From the NCBI GenBank assembly GCA_905215395.1, contig CAJMQA010000108.1, positions 1 through 10,180 on the forward strand: a DNA stretch of 10,180 nucleotides. Direction: 5' to 3'. The DNA comes from an uncultured bacterium (GTDB taxonomy: Bacteria > Bacteroidota > Bacteroidia > Bacteroidales > Marinifilaceae). How positions within the stretch are numbered: the first letter of the stretch is position 1; each line of letters opens with the position of its first letter. Shown here in pieces: positions 1 through 6,330 of the stretch. The translations under genes were made by a program, and so were the position numbers. Below the pieces are notes generated by a model, which had not been told where the DNA came from, did not search any database, and was given only the letters and a program-made list of their open reading frames with translations.

Positions 1-78
1 TACCCCAGCTTCATAAGCAAAAATAGCTCCGCTGAGTCCGGCCCCTACAATCAGATAGTCGTATTTTTTGTTGTTCAT
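1..78 (-). CDS. glf: UDP-galactopyranose mutase, N-terminal fragment
   Basis: Only the first 26 codons are present; the rest lies beyond the left window edge. The reading begins MNNKKYDYLIVGAGLSGAIF, a Rossmann beta-strand followed by a GxGxxG dinucleotide-binding loop (residues 12-17). The run YDYLIVGAGLxGA is typical of the start of Glf. Glf is a cytoplasmic FAD enzyme that interconverts UDP-galactopyranose and UDP-galactofuranose, the donor of galactofuranose in O-antigens and capsules. It follows the cytidylyltransferase with a 55-base gap and no hairpin that I can see, so co-transcription is likely. A loose TATATTTT box in the gap could add a weak internal promoter. Other FAD/NAD oxidoreductases share the GxGxxG fold, so identity rests on the short N-terminal match. 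Confidence 0.8.
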   Translation of the reverse strand, partial: MNNKKYDYLIVGAGLSGAIFAYEAGV

Positions 79-133
79 GACAAGACCTTATATAGCACAT
101 CCTAAAATCAGGGGATAAAGGTATAAAATATAT

Positions 134-841
134 TTACCCTTGATGTATAGAGTGCAGGAAACTTTCGGCATAAGCCAGATCTTCAGGCCAGGTAATTTTT
201 ATATTGGAAATTTCTCCTGCTACGATTTTTATTTTTTCTTCAGGAAGATACTTTTTTACCACACCACAGTCGTCTGTTGTCTGAAAGTCCGGATCCTGTA
301 ATGCCAAATTATACGCTTTTTGTAGTACCGGACGGTAGAATCCCTGTGGGGTCTGAACCTGATAAAGATGGGAGCGGTTGGGGATACGTTCTATGAAAGT
401 TTTGGTCTCATCCACTTCGATGATGGTATCGGTTGCCGGAATAGCGACATTGACAACCTGAAAATTTGTCAGATTATCGGTTACTTCCTGTATGATACGT
501 GCAGACACCAGGGGACGTACTGCATCGTGAATCAGGAGATTGCAATCCTCCTGCTGATAGGCTTGCAAGGCTGAGAGCGTAGAATGATAACGTTCGGCTC
601 CGTTTGCCAATAGTTGTCTGACTTTGGTGAAATGGTTGATCCGGATCAAGTCCCGGACTTTGTCCTGATAAGTGGGATTGACTACAATAGCAATTTCATC
701 TATGCAATTATGTTTTTGAAATGTTATCAGTGTATATTCAAGGATAGTCCGGCCAGCAATGGTAAGGAATTGCTTGGGGATATCTCCTCCGATTCTCCGG
801 CCGGATCCTCCTGCTAATATGATTCCGATATTTTTTCTCAT
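134..841 (-). CDS. IspD/TarI-family nucleotidyl (cytidylyl) transferase, probably polysaccharide type
   Basis: This 235-residue protein has the full IspD/TarI fold signature. It shows a nucleotide-binding start ILAGGSGRRIGGDIPKQF (residues 8-25, key Lys23), HDAVRPL at 105-111, ATDTI at 136-140, QTPQ at 163-166 and NIKITWPEDL at 213-222. The family transfers CMP from CTP to a sugar-alcohol phosphate: methylerythritol phosphate for IspD (isoprenoids), ribitol phosphate for TarI/Bcs1 (teichoic acids, capsules). Three segments look more like the polysaccharide branch to me: ERYHSTLSAL (83-92), IPNRSHLYQVQTPQ (153-166) and TDDCGVVKKYLP with AGEISNIK (189-215). The glf neighbour agrees. Automatic pipelines would probably call it ispD. 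The start is firm: its ATG overlaps the upstream mannosidase stop in ATGA, implying translational coupling. The substrate is inferred, not shown. Confidence 0.85.
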   Translation of the reverse strand: MRKNIGIILAGGSGRRIGGDIPKQFLTIAGRTILEYTLITFQKHNCIDEIAIVVNPTYQDKVRDLIRINHFTKVRQLLANGAERYHSTLSALQAYQQEDCNLLIHDAVRPLVSARIIQEVTDNLTNFQVVNVAIPATDTIIEVDETKTFIERIPNRSHLYQVQTPQGFYRPVLQKAYNLALQDPDFQTTDDCGVVKKYLPEEKIKIVAGEISNIKITWPEDLAYAESFLHSIHQG

Positions 842-3033
842 GGTTTTGTCGTGAGCACAAATTCTAACGTACCTCCATTCATGATTTCATCGTGAGTGAT
901 CCAGGTACGATCCAGTTTTTCACCATTTAAAATGACTTCTTTAACGTATATGTGTTTTACAGATTCTTTGTTGGCTGTGATTACGAATTTTTTTTCCGGT
1001 CCTGTGCGGATTGTAATTTTATCGAAGAGGGGGGCTCCCAGTTGATATTTGCCTTCGACAGGATTTACCGGATAAAAGCCCATGGCTGAAAATACATACC
1101 AGGCTGACATCTGACCACAGTCTTCATTTCCGCATATTCCTTCAGGTGTATTATTGTAAAGTTCGGTCAGGATGCGGTTGACATAGTATTGGGTTTTGTA
1201 CGGTTGGCCTGCATAATTATATAGATAGGCAATATGATGGGAAGGTTCGTTGCCTTGAGCATACTGACCGATAAATCCGCTGATATCCGGGGAAACATTG
1301 GCTCCTTCAAGTTTTGCATCAAGGGTAAACAGGCTGTCCAGTTTGGTAATGAATGCTTCAGAACCGCCATGTAGTGCAATCAAGCCTTCCACATCATGTT
1401 GTACCAGCCAGGAGTATTGCCAGGCATTCCCTTCGGTATATTCATCATCACGGTGATTGGAGTACAGGGGAGAGAATGGGGTTTTCCACTCTCCCCGGGC
1501 TGATTTTCCTCGCATAAAACCTGTGGAAGCATCAAATACATTCGCATAATTTTTGGACGAATTCAGGAAAAAGAGATAATCGTCTTCTTTTCCAAGAGCT
1601 TTTGCCATTTGAGCGACACACCAGTCGTCGTAAGCATATTCGAGTGTTTTGGAAACGGACTCATTTTCCAGTTCATAGGGGATATAACGGTATTTCCTGT
1701 AGTATCCCATTCCGGCACGGTCGGTAAGTACAGATGTTTTCATGGCTTCATAAGCTTTCTCTGCATTGAAATTCCGGATTCCTTTCATGTAGGCTTCCGT
1801 AATAACAGGAATGGCATGGTTGCCGATCATACAAAATGTTTCATTTCCTTCGAGTTCCCAAACCGGTAATAGACCGTAGGCGTCATAGTGTTTTAACATG
1901 GAGTTGATCATGTCGCCCAGCCGTTTCTTTTGGGTAATAGTGAACAGGGGGTGTGCAGCCCGATAAGTATCCCACAATGAGAAGACTGTGTATTGCGTGT
2001 GTTTGTTTACACTATGGATTTCTTTGTCAGGTCCTTTATAATTTCCGTTTACATCGGATAGGATATAAGGGGCTGTATAGGTATGGTATATTGCAGTGTA
2101 GAAGGTTTTCAGGTCTTCCTCGTTTTTGCCTTCAACTTTGATTTTCTGTAACTCCTTTTTCCAGGAATATTTGGCATCCCTTTTTACCTTGTCAAAGCTC
2201 CAGTGCGATAGTTCCTTTTCTAAATTAGCTGCAGCCCCTTCTGTATTTGCCGAGGAGATACTGATTTTAGCGAGGATTTTGTCTGTACTTTTGCCAAAAT
2301 CGATCCAGGCGTAACAACCGGTATCTGTAATGGTCTGTCCATTTTCCAGTGGAGCTAGTTGTTGATTTCCTGCGAATACCCGGCAGTCCTGTGAGAATTC
2401 TATGATGAAATATACCCTCTGATCGTTTGCCCAGCCCTGTGATTTCCGGTAGCCTTCCAGAGTACGGTTGTTTACCTTGCGAAGACGGGTTTCTATGGTA
2501 CGGTCCCAATTGTGTGCGGTTGTCAGGTCCAGCGTTAATGCACGGGGTTTATCTGACGGATATTGATAATAGTGAATGCCACACCTGTTGGTTACAGAAA
2601 GTTCTGTTTTTATACCATTGTCGAATACAACGCTGTAATAGCCGGGCTCTGCATGCTCGTTGTCATGAGAAAATCGGGCGTAATTGGATTGTATGTATTC
2701 GGCAGGGCTTACTCCCGTATCCGGAATTGTGATCACCGGTAAAAAACGTATATCCTGTAAATCCCCGATTCCCGTTCCGCTAAGGTGGGTGTGGGAAAAG
2801 GAAGAGATAATGCTGTCGGAATAGTGATAGCCGGAACACCAGTCCCAGCCACTACGGGGATTATCGGGACTCAATTGTATTCCGCCGAAAGGAACGATGG
2901 CTCCCGGAAAACAATGTCCGTGACCTGCTGTCCCGACAAAAGGATTGACGTATTCTGTAATTTTCTGTTCTTTTTCGCTGGGCCGGCAATTAGCCAGGCA
3001 AAATACCAGAATAATAAATGGGTATATTTTCAT
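838..3033 (-). CDS. GH92 family alpha-mannosidase, lipoprotein
   Basis: This is a 731-residue glycoside hydrolase family 92 enzyme, a calcium-dependent inverting exo-alpha-mannosidase family greatly expanded in gut Bacteroidota, where it trims mannose from host N-glycans or yeast mannan. It opens with a lipoprotein signal peptide (hydrophobic residues 4-14, lipobox LANC, Cys16), so it is probably exported and lipid-anchored. Family marks follow: YVNPFVGTAGHGHCFPGA near residues 28-45, SPDNPRSGWDWCSGYHY, SLWDTYRAAHPL, the acidic GNEPSHH segment, and GNEDCGQMSAWY at 635-646. Length is normal and the frame is intact. It begins 13 bases after the ROK kinase stop and overlaps the next gene by 4 bases. 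No SusC/SusD pair lies in view, unlike a classical polysaccharide utilisation locus. The linkage (alpha-1,2, 1,3 or 1,6) cannot be told from the sequence alone. Confidence 0.95.
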   Translation of the reverse strand: MKIYPFIILVFCLANCRPSEKEQKITEYVNPFVGTAGHGHCFPGAIVPFGGIQLSPDNPRSGWDWCSGYHYSDSIISSFSHTHLSGTGIGDLQDIRFLPVITIPDTGVSPAEYIQSNYARFSHDNEHAEPGYYSVVFDNGIKTELSVTNRCGIHYYQYPSDKPRALTLDLTTAHNWDRTIETRLRKVNNRTLEGYRKSQGWANDQRVYFIIEFSQDCRVFAGNQQLAPLENGQTITDTGCYAWIDFGKSTDKILAKISISSANTEGAAANLEKELSHWSFDKVKRDAKYSWKKELQKIKVEGKNEEDLKTFYTAIYHTYTAPYILSDVNGNYKGPDKEIHSVNKHTQYTVFSLWDTYRAAHPLFTITQKKRLGDMINSMLKHYDAYGLLPVWELEGNETFCMIGNHAIPVITEAYMKGIRNFNAEKAYEAMKTSVLTDRAGMGYYRKYRYIPYELENESVSKTLEYAYDDWCVAQMAKALGKEDDYLFFLNSSKNYANVFDASTGFMRGKSARGEWKTPFSPLYSNHRDDEYTEGNAWQYSWLVQHDVEGLIALHGGSEAFITKLDSLFTLDAKLEGANVSPDISGFIGQYAQGNEPSHHIAYLYNYAGQPYKTQYYVNRILTELYNNTPEGICGNEDCGQMSAWYVFSAMGFYPVNPVEGKYQLGAPLFDKITIRTGPEKKFVITANKESVKHIYVKEVILNGEKLDRTWITHDEIMNGGTLEFVLTTKP

Positions 3034-3046
3034 GTATAATAACTGA

Positions 3047-4009
3047 TTACTTTTCCAATTCTTTCCAGATTAATGCTGCTGCTCCGTAAATGGCAACATT
3101 TTGTGTTAATTGGGAAGGCAAGAGTTTTACTTTGTTGCTGAACATTTTTAATACATTCATTTCCATATGCTCTTTGGTTGGCACAAACAGAAGATCACCG
3201 GCTTTTGCCAAGCCTCCCATCAGGAAGATAGCTTCAGGGCTTGTAATCGCTACAATATTGGCTAATGCTTCTCCAAGCATTTTGGCTGTATATTTGAAAG
3301 TATTGATAGCTATCATATCTCCTTTCTGGGCTGCTTCATAAATAGTTTTGGATGTCATTTCATTGAAGGGGATAGCCCGTAATTCACTTGGATAATTGTA
3401 TTTGGCCATCATTTTATAGGCAGTACGTTTCACTCCGGTAGCGGAGACATACGTTTCCAGACAACCATTCCGGCCACAACCGCATTGACGGCCGTTCGGT
3501 GATACAATGATGTGGCCGAATTCTCCGGCAAATCCGTCGTGTCCGTATATCAGCTGTCCATTTGATACGAAGCCGCTGCCTACACCGGTACCAAGTGTTA
3601 TCATCACAAAATCCTTCATTCCTTTGGCACCTCCATAAATCATTTCTCCGATTGTGGCTGCATTAGCGTCATTGGTCAGGCAAACGGGCAGGTTCGGATA
3701 GTATTCTTTCAGCATATCGCAGAAAGGGATGACCCCTGTCCATCTCAGATTGGAAGCATGTTCTATGGTTCCTTGCAGATAATTTCCGCAGGGTGCGCCT
3801 ATTCCAATTCCAACCATTTCTGCTTCGTCGCGGATAACATCGAGTACTTTCTCGATTTCCATATGTAACTCTTTCAGGTAGTCGTTGATATCTTCGTGAC
3901 TATTGGTCGGAATATTCCCTTCTGCCAGAAAATTGCCTTCTTTGTCAATGAAGCCAAAAGCTGTATTTGTACCGCCAATATCAATTCCTAAAGCAACTTG
4001 TTTTTTCAT
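3047..4009 (-). CDS. ROK family sugar kinase (glucokinase-like)
   Basis: This is a cytoplasmic ROK-family kinase of 320 residues from the chosen start. It shows the phosphate-binding DIGGTN (residues 10-15), TNDANA with the expected catalytic Asp114, the second glycine loop LGTGVGSG (139-146), and the ROK zinc site. In that site, EFGHIIV carries Glu163 and His166, and CGCGRNGCLE carries the Cys cluster at 176, 178 and 183 with Glu185. The lack of an N-terminal helix-turn-helix marks it as an enzyme rather than a NagC/XylR-type repressor. Glucose is the usual substrate of this branch; mannose or an N-acetylhexosamine are possible given the mannosidase 13 bases downstream. I chose the ATG at 4009 because it sits in an A-rich context and places the start about 8 residues before DIGGT. 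An in-frame ATG at 4021 would add MHLK. Confidence 0.9.
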   Translation of the reverse strand: MKKQVALGIDIGGTNTAFGFIDKEGNFLAEGNIPTNSHEDINDYLKELHMEIEKVLDVIRDEAEMVGIGIGAPCGNYLQGTIEHASNLRWTGVIPFCDMLKEYYPNLPVCLTNDANAATIGEMIYGGAKGMKDFVMITLGTGVGSGFVSNGQLIYGHDGFAGEFGHIIVSPNGRQCGCGRNGCLETYVSATGVKRTAYKMMAKYNYPSELRAIPFNEMTSKTIYEAAQKGDMIAINTFKYTAKMLGEALANIVAITSPEAIFLMGGLAKAGDLLFVPTKEHMEMNVLKMFSNKVKLLPSQLTQNVAIYGAAALIWKELEK

Positions 4010-4064
4010 TTTCAAATGCATTTATGTTTGTGACTTACTTTATGCTCTGAGGGATAAAGATAAT

Positions 4065-4097
4065 AAAAAAATAAGAGATCGGTTACCCGACCTCTTA
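4065..4097 (-). terminator. Intrinsic terminator/attenuator in the ROK operon leader
   Basis: On the minus strand an 11-bp stem (TAAGAGGTCGG pairing with CCGATCTCTTA) closes a GTAA loop and is followed directly by seven T. The only non-Watson-Crick pair is G.U in minus-strand RNA; the plus-strand RNA would have an A.C mismatch and no U-tract, so the element acts on the minus strand. It lies downstream of the likely promoter and the leader ORF and 55 bases before the kinase start, so it probably controls entry into the operon. It could also simply end read-through from trmN6. Confidence 0.8.
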
Positions 4098-4124
4098 TTA
4101 ATTACTAACTACTAACCTAAACAT
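4098..4124 (-). CDS. Putative 8-residue leader peptide
   Basis: A minimal ORF encodes MFRLVVSN and ends in tandem stops TAATAA. The second stop forms the first three bases of the terminator stem at 4097, so a ribosome finishing this ORF would cover the 5' arm of the hairpin. It lies about 50 bases downstream of the -7 box. The peptide has no run of one amino acid as in classical biosynthetic attenuators (only Val-Val). Its being translated is inferred from position alone. Confidence 0.35.
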   Translation of the reverse strand: MFRLVVSN

Positions 4125-4172
4125 ACAAACTTATGAAAAAAAACGTGTCTTTTACTCTTCGTTTTGATATTA

Positions 4173-4204
4173 CAAATATACGGCAGTTCCGGGAATTGCT
4201 CAGT
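4173..4204 (-). promoter_or_regulatory. Likely promoter of the ROK-GH92-cytidylyltransferase-glf operon
   Basis: The minus strand carries TATATTTG (4180 to 4173), a perfect match to the Bacteroidota -7 consensus TAnnTTTG for the primary sigma factor. The matching -33 region is weak (ACTG at 4204-4201, 20 bases upstream, against the consensus TTTG). A weak -33 would fit a regulated promoter. Transcription would begin a few bases beyond 4173 and read the leader ORF and hairpin before the kinase. Confidence 0.6.
4184..4198. promoter_or_regulatory. Operator-like inverted repeat in the promoter spacer
   Basis: CAGTTCCGGGAATTG is a 15-base inverted repeat with 6 of 7 arm pairs matching around a central G (core TTCC-G-GGAA). 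It fills most of the spacer between the weak -33 and the perfect -7 box. A bound repressor there would block RNA polymerase. No regulator gene is present in the window, and short palindromes also arise by chance. Confidence 0.3.
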
Positions 4205-4315
4205 TAAGAGAGCGTTAAATAATGGACTTTATTACTGTGGAAACAACCCTTTTTTCTTAATTAATATTACCAATGTTAATAAGTGCTTAGAAAATTGTAA
4301 AAATGAACAGAAAAC

Positions 4316-5011
4316 TTAAAATTTCAAATAAAAATCCCGGGTAAGTTGTATGTATTTTTCACTATACTGATGCCGGGAAAGTTCAACAATGAGGTTATCT
4401 GTATCGGGTGAAATCGGTTGTTGTACAAATTTGATCAGGAGACGTTTGGCCGGTTTGCCGGGATTGGGATGTACAGAAGTGATTTTCTGTGGATACAGAT
4501 GATATTTTTCTGCAAAGGTAATGGCCTGCCGGGCTTCTTCGGTAGGTAGTATGACACAGAAATGTCCGTTGGGTTTCAGTAAACGTTTTACATGGAGGAT
4601 GAGTTCCGTATGGGGGAGTGAGGTACAGTGACGCGCTAGGGTACGTCCGTTATCCGGTGTCAGGGTTGAATTGACGAAAAACGGAGGATTGCAGATGATA
4701 CAATCGTATGGGTGTTGGGGTACATATGTCTGTAAAGCAACTGTATATACTTTTATCCGGTCTGCCCAGAGACTGGCAGATATATTCTCTTCGGCCTGTT
4801 TGCCTGCTTCTGTTTCAATTTCAATAGCATCAATTTTTGCTGTGGCGTTTCTTTGGGCTGCCATTAAAGCAATCAAGCCGGTTCCGGTACCGATGTCCAG
4901 AATAGTACAGGCATTTTCCAGGTCTGCCCACGCACCCAATAGTACTCCGTCTGTTCCTACTTTCATGGCAGTGCGGTCCTGGCATATAGTGAATTGCTTA
5001 AATTGGAACAT
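4316..5011 (-). CDS. trmN6: tRNA1(Val) (adenine37-N6)-methyltransferase
   Basis: This is a 231-residue class I SAM-dependent methyltransferase of the TrmN6/YfiC type, which adds a methyl group to N6 of adenine 37 in the anticodon loop of tRNA-Val. The N-terminus FQFKQFTICQDRTAMKVGTD (residues 2-21) is the family signature. The SAM-binding motif I is DIGTGTGLIAL (39-49), and the adenine-binding catalytic motif is NPPFF (108-112), the NPPF/Y hallmark of N6-adenine methyltransferases. Length fits the family. I use the ATG at 5011, because homologues start just before FxFKQFT; a TTG at 5029 in the same frame would place the start inside a terminator stem. A terminator-like hairpin ends six bases upstream of this ATG, so expression may depend on read-through. 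The cluster around it has no functional link to tRNA modification. Confidence 0.9.
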   Translation of the reverse strand: MFQFKQFTICQDRTAMKVGTDGVLLGAWADLENACTILDIGTGTGLIALMAAQRNATAKIDAIEIETEAGKQAEENISASLWADRIKVYTVALQTYVPQHPYDCIICNPPFFVNSTLTPDNGRTLARHCTSLPHTELILHVKRLLKPNGHFCVILPTEEARQAITFAEKYHLYPQKITSVHPNPGKPAKRLLIKFVQQPISPDTDNLIVELSRHQYSEKYIQLTRDFYLKF

Positions 5012-5017
5012 ATTTAT

Positions 5018-5060
5018 AAAAAAAGCCAATATCCTTTATTTTTCAGGCATATCGGCTTTT
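5018..5060 (-). terminator. Intrinsic terminator after the DUF5606 gene, abutting trmN6
   Basis: On the minus strand a 12-bp stem (AAAAGCCGATAT with ATATTGGCTTTT, one G.U pair) closes a 16-base loop in which CCT and AGG can add three more pairs. A run of seven T (5024-5018) overlaps the end of the stem. The pairing that is G.U here would be C.A on the other strand, so the minus orientation is favoured. It starts 16 bases after the DUF5606 stop and ends six bases before the trmN6 ATG. No room is left for a separate promoter between them. Confidence 0.8.
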
Positions 5061-5076
5061 GAATGGTATGGATGTC

Positions 5077-5487
5077 TTATTTTTCTTCTTTCTGTTCCTT
5101 TTCTTCTTCAAAAGATAATATTCCTTTGTCAATTAACAGATTATACCACTGAATGATTTTTTTCATATCAGACGTATATACACGGTCTTTGTCGTATTCC
5201 GGAACAATTTCTTCAAAGTAAGAAATTATTTTTTCTGTCGCTTCTTTATGGCTCAATGCTTTTTTGCCCTCTTCTTTGAGATAGATGCGTTTGAAGATGT
5301 CTTTTAGTGGCAGGTCATCATTTTCTGTATAGATAGAAATATCTTCCAGGGCAATGATCTTGGAATTTGAATATGCCGGGAAACGCTTTCCATCAATAAG
5401 TGATTCAACAATGATCGCATTAGAAGAATTACTGATCAGTTTTTGTAAACCGGGTTTTCCTGATATAGATAAAATTTCTTTTAACAT
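5077..5487 (-). CDS. DUF5606 domain-containing protein
   Basis: This 136-residue protein matches the DUF5606 family, a small conserved protein of Bacteroidota with no known function. The N-terminus MLKEILSISGKPGLQKLISN (1-20) is the conserved part and would form a small beta-rich domain through about residue 60. The middle and C-terminal parts look helical and end in a highly charged Glu/Lys tail. There is no signal peptide or membrane segment, so it should be cytoplasmic. I chose the ATG at 5487 because family members start at MLKEI; the longer frame to 5523 would run across the promoter. It stands 99 bases after the DnaJ-like gene, has a plausible promoter in that gap, and ends in a hairpin terminator, so it may be transcribed on its own. 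Confidence 0.82.
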   Translation of the reverse strand: MLKEILSISGKPGLQKLISNSSNAIIVESLIDGKRFPAYSNSKIIALEDISIYTENDDLPLKDIFKRIYLKEEGKKALSHKEATEKIISYFEEIVPEYDKDRVYTSDMKKIIQWYNLLIDKGILSFEEEKEQKEEK

Positions 5488-5520
5488 AGTACTTATTTGA
5501 AGTTTCACAAAAATGAAGGG

Positions 5521-5528
5521 CAAAACTA
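5521..5528 (-). promoter_or_regulatory. Likely -7 box of the DUF5606 promoter
   Basis: The minus strand reads TAGTTTTG, a full match to TAnnTTTG, 33 bases upstream of the DUF5606 ATG in an AT-rich 99-base gap. No good TTTG -33 element is visible at 19-21 bases; TTTC is the nearest. The call rests on the -7 box and on the otherwise unexplained gap. Confidence 0.5.
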
Positions 5529-5586
5529 CTGTAATTAATTTAAAATTGAAATAAAGGGTTGAAAAATTATTTACTTCCTTTTAAAT

Positions 5587-6324
5587 TCAATTAATGCCTC
5601 TCTGTTTTTTAATTTTTTCGTAAGCAATATTGATTTGTGTGAATTTTTCTTCAGCAGCCTTCCGGATATCCTCACCCAGATGTCCGACTTTGTCGGGATG
5701 GTTTTCCATGGCCATTTTCCGGTATGCTTTCTTGATTTCATCTTCAGTGGCAGAACCGGTGATCCCCAAAACCTGGTATGCTGATTCAATGTCATCGTAA
5801 TACATGGATTTTACGGATAGAAAGGTGGAATGGTCGATACCTAACTGGGTAGCTATATTTTCGAGCAGATGAAGTTCCGTTTCGCTGACAGTACCATCTG
5901 CTTTGGCTATTCCAAATAGAAAGTAGAGGAGTTGTACTTTGGAAGCCTGATCGATATTAAAGCGGATCTGATTACATACTTGTGCCAGCGGGATTTCTTC
6001 ATTATAGAGTTTCCGGATCATGGACATCGCTTCTTGAGTGGCCTCCAGACCGAAATTCCGTTTCAGGAATTCTTTGACATAATTCAGCTCTGAGCGCATG
6101 ATGCGCCCATCGGCTTTCATGACAGCTGTAGCAAGTACAGTCAGAATGAACATAAAATCTCCGCGGCCGCTTTGTCCCGGTACCGGGTTATTTCCGGGTC
6201 CTACCTTAATGGTTTCTACATTGTCAAACATAGAACCGATGAATAATCCTAACAGTGCCCCCAATGGGCCGCCTCCCAACACAAATCCTAAACCCGCACC
6301 GATCCATTTTCCGTATTTTGCCAT
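5587..6324 (-). CDS. TerB/DnaJ-domain co-chaperone (DjlA-like)
   Basis: This 245-residue protein has three parts. The Gly-rich hydrophobic N-terminus (about residues 7-33, WIGAGLGFVLGGGPLGALLG) may insert into or lie on the membrane. The central TerB-like helical domain (about 55-172) carries two acidic KADG motifs, KADGRIMRSEL at 70-80 and KADGTVSETEL at 141-151. The C-terminal J domain (about 181-243) has its HPD tripeptide at 209-211. J domains stimulate the ATPase of DnaK, so this should be a DnaK partner. The domain order matches DjlA of Proteobacteria, but overall similarity was not tested. It starts six bases after the coaE stop and is the last member of the yajC-ybbR-coaE run. The client protein is unknown. 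Confidence 0.88.
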   Translation of the reverse strand: MAKYGKWIGAGLGFVLGGGPLGALLGLFIGSMFDNVETIKVGPGNNPVPGQSGRGDFMFILTVLATAVMKADGRIMRSELNYVKEFLKRNFGLEATQEAMSMIRKLYNEEIPLAQVCNQIRFNIDQASKVQLLYFLFGIAKADGTVSETELHLLENIATQLGIDHSTFLSVKSMYYDDIESAYQVLGITGSATEDEIKKAYRKMAMENHPDKVGHLGEDIRKAAEEKFTQINIAYEKIKKQRGIN

Positions 6325-6330
6325 AGTTCT

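Larger units (their letters stand above)
4010..4315 (-). other. Leader/intergenic region between trmN6 and the ROK-GH92 operon
   Basis: About 300 bases hold no ORF of ordinary size. Read on the minus strand, the part nearest trmN6 (roughly 4215-4315) is AT-rich, with only weak dyad symmetry near 4247-4290 that might end the trmN6 transcript. After it come an operator-like inverted repeat (4184-4198), a TAnnTTTG -7 box (4173-4180), an 8-codon ORF (4098-4124) and an intrinsic terminator (4065-4097). A final 55 bases then lead to the kinase start. The ordering promoter, mini-ORF, terminator, structural gene is that of a transcription attenuator. Confidence 0.6.

Noticed and set aside
2427..2732. 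A 101-codon open frame on the plus strand inside the GH92 gene.
   Set aside because: It is antisense to an intact, conserved enzyme and shows no recognisable domain. The other long antisense frames in the window are of the same kind.
4133..4207. Plus-strand mini-ORF of 24 codons starting MKKNVSFTLRF, which looks like the start of a Bacteroidota gene.
   Set aside because: It overlaps the minus-strand -7 box and operator-like repeat, ends after 24 codons, has no signal peptide or known family match, and no plus-strand promoter is clear. It may be a chance ORF.
5012..5029. Six-codon N-terminal extension of trmN6 from a TTG at 5029.
   Set aside because: The TTG would lie in the terminator stem, and family members begin just before FQFKQFT. 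The ATG at 5011 fits better.
5488..5523. Twelve-residue N-terminal extension of the DUF5606 protein.
   Set aside because: It overlaps the likely promoter (TAGTTTTG at 5521-5528), and the family starts at MLKEI.
5571..5795. A 74-codon minus-strand frame overlapping the end of the TerB-DnaJ gene.
   Set aside because: It is an out-of-frame shadow of the J domain, which is intact with its HPD motif in the other frame.
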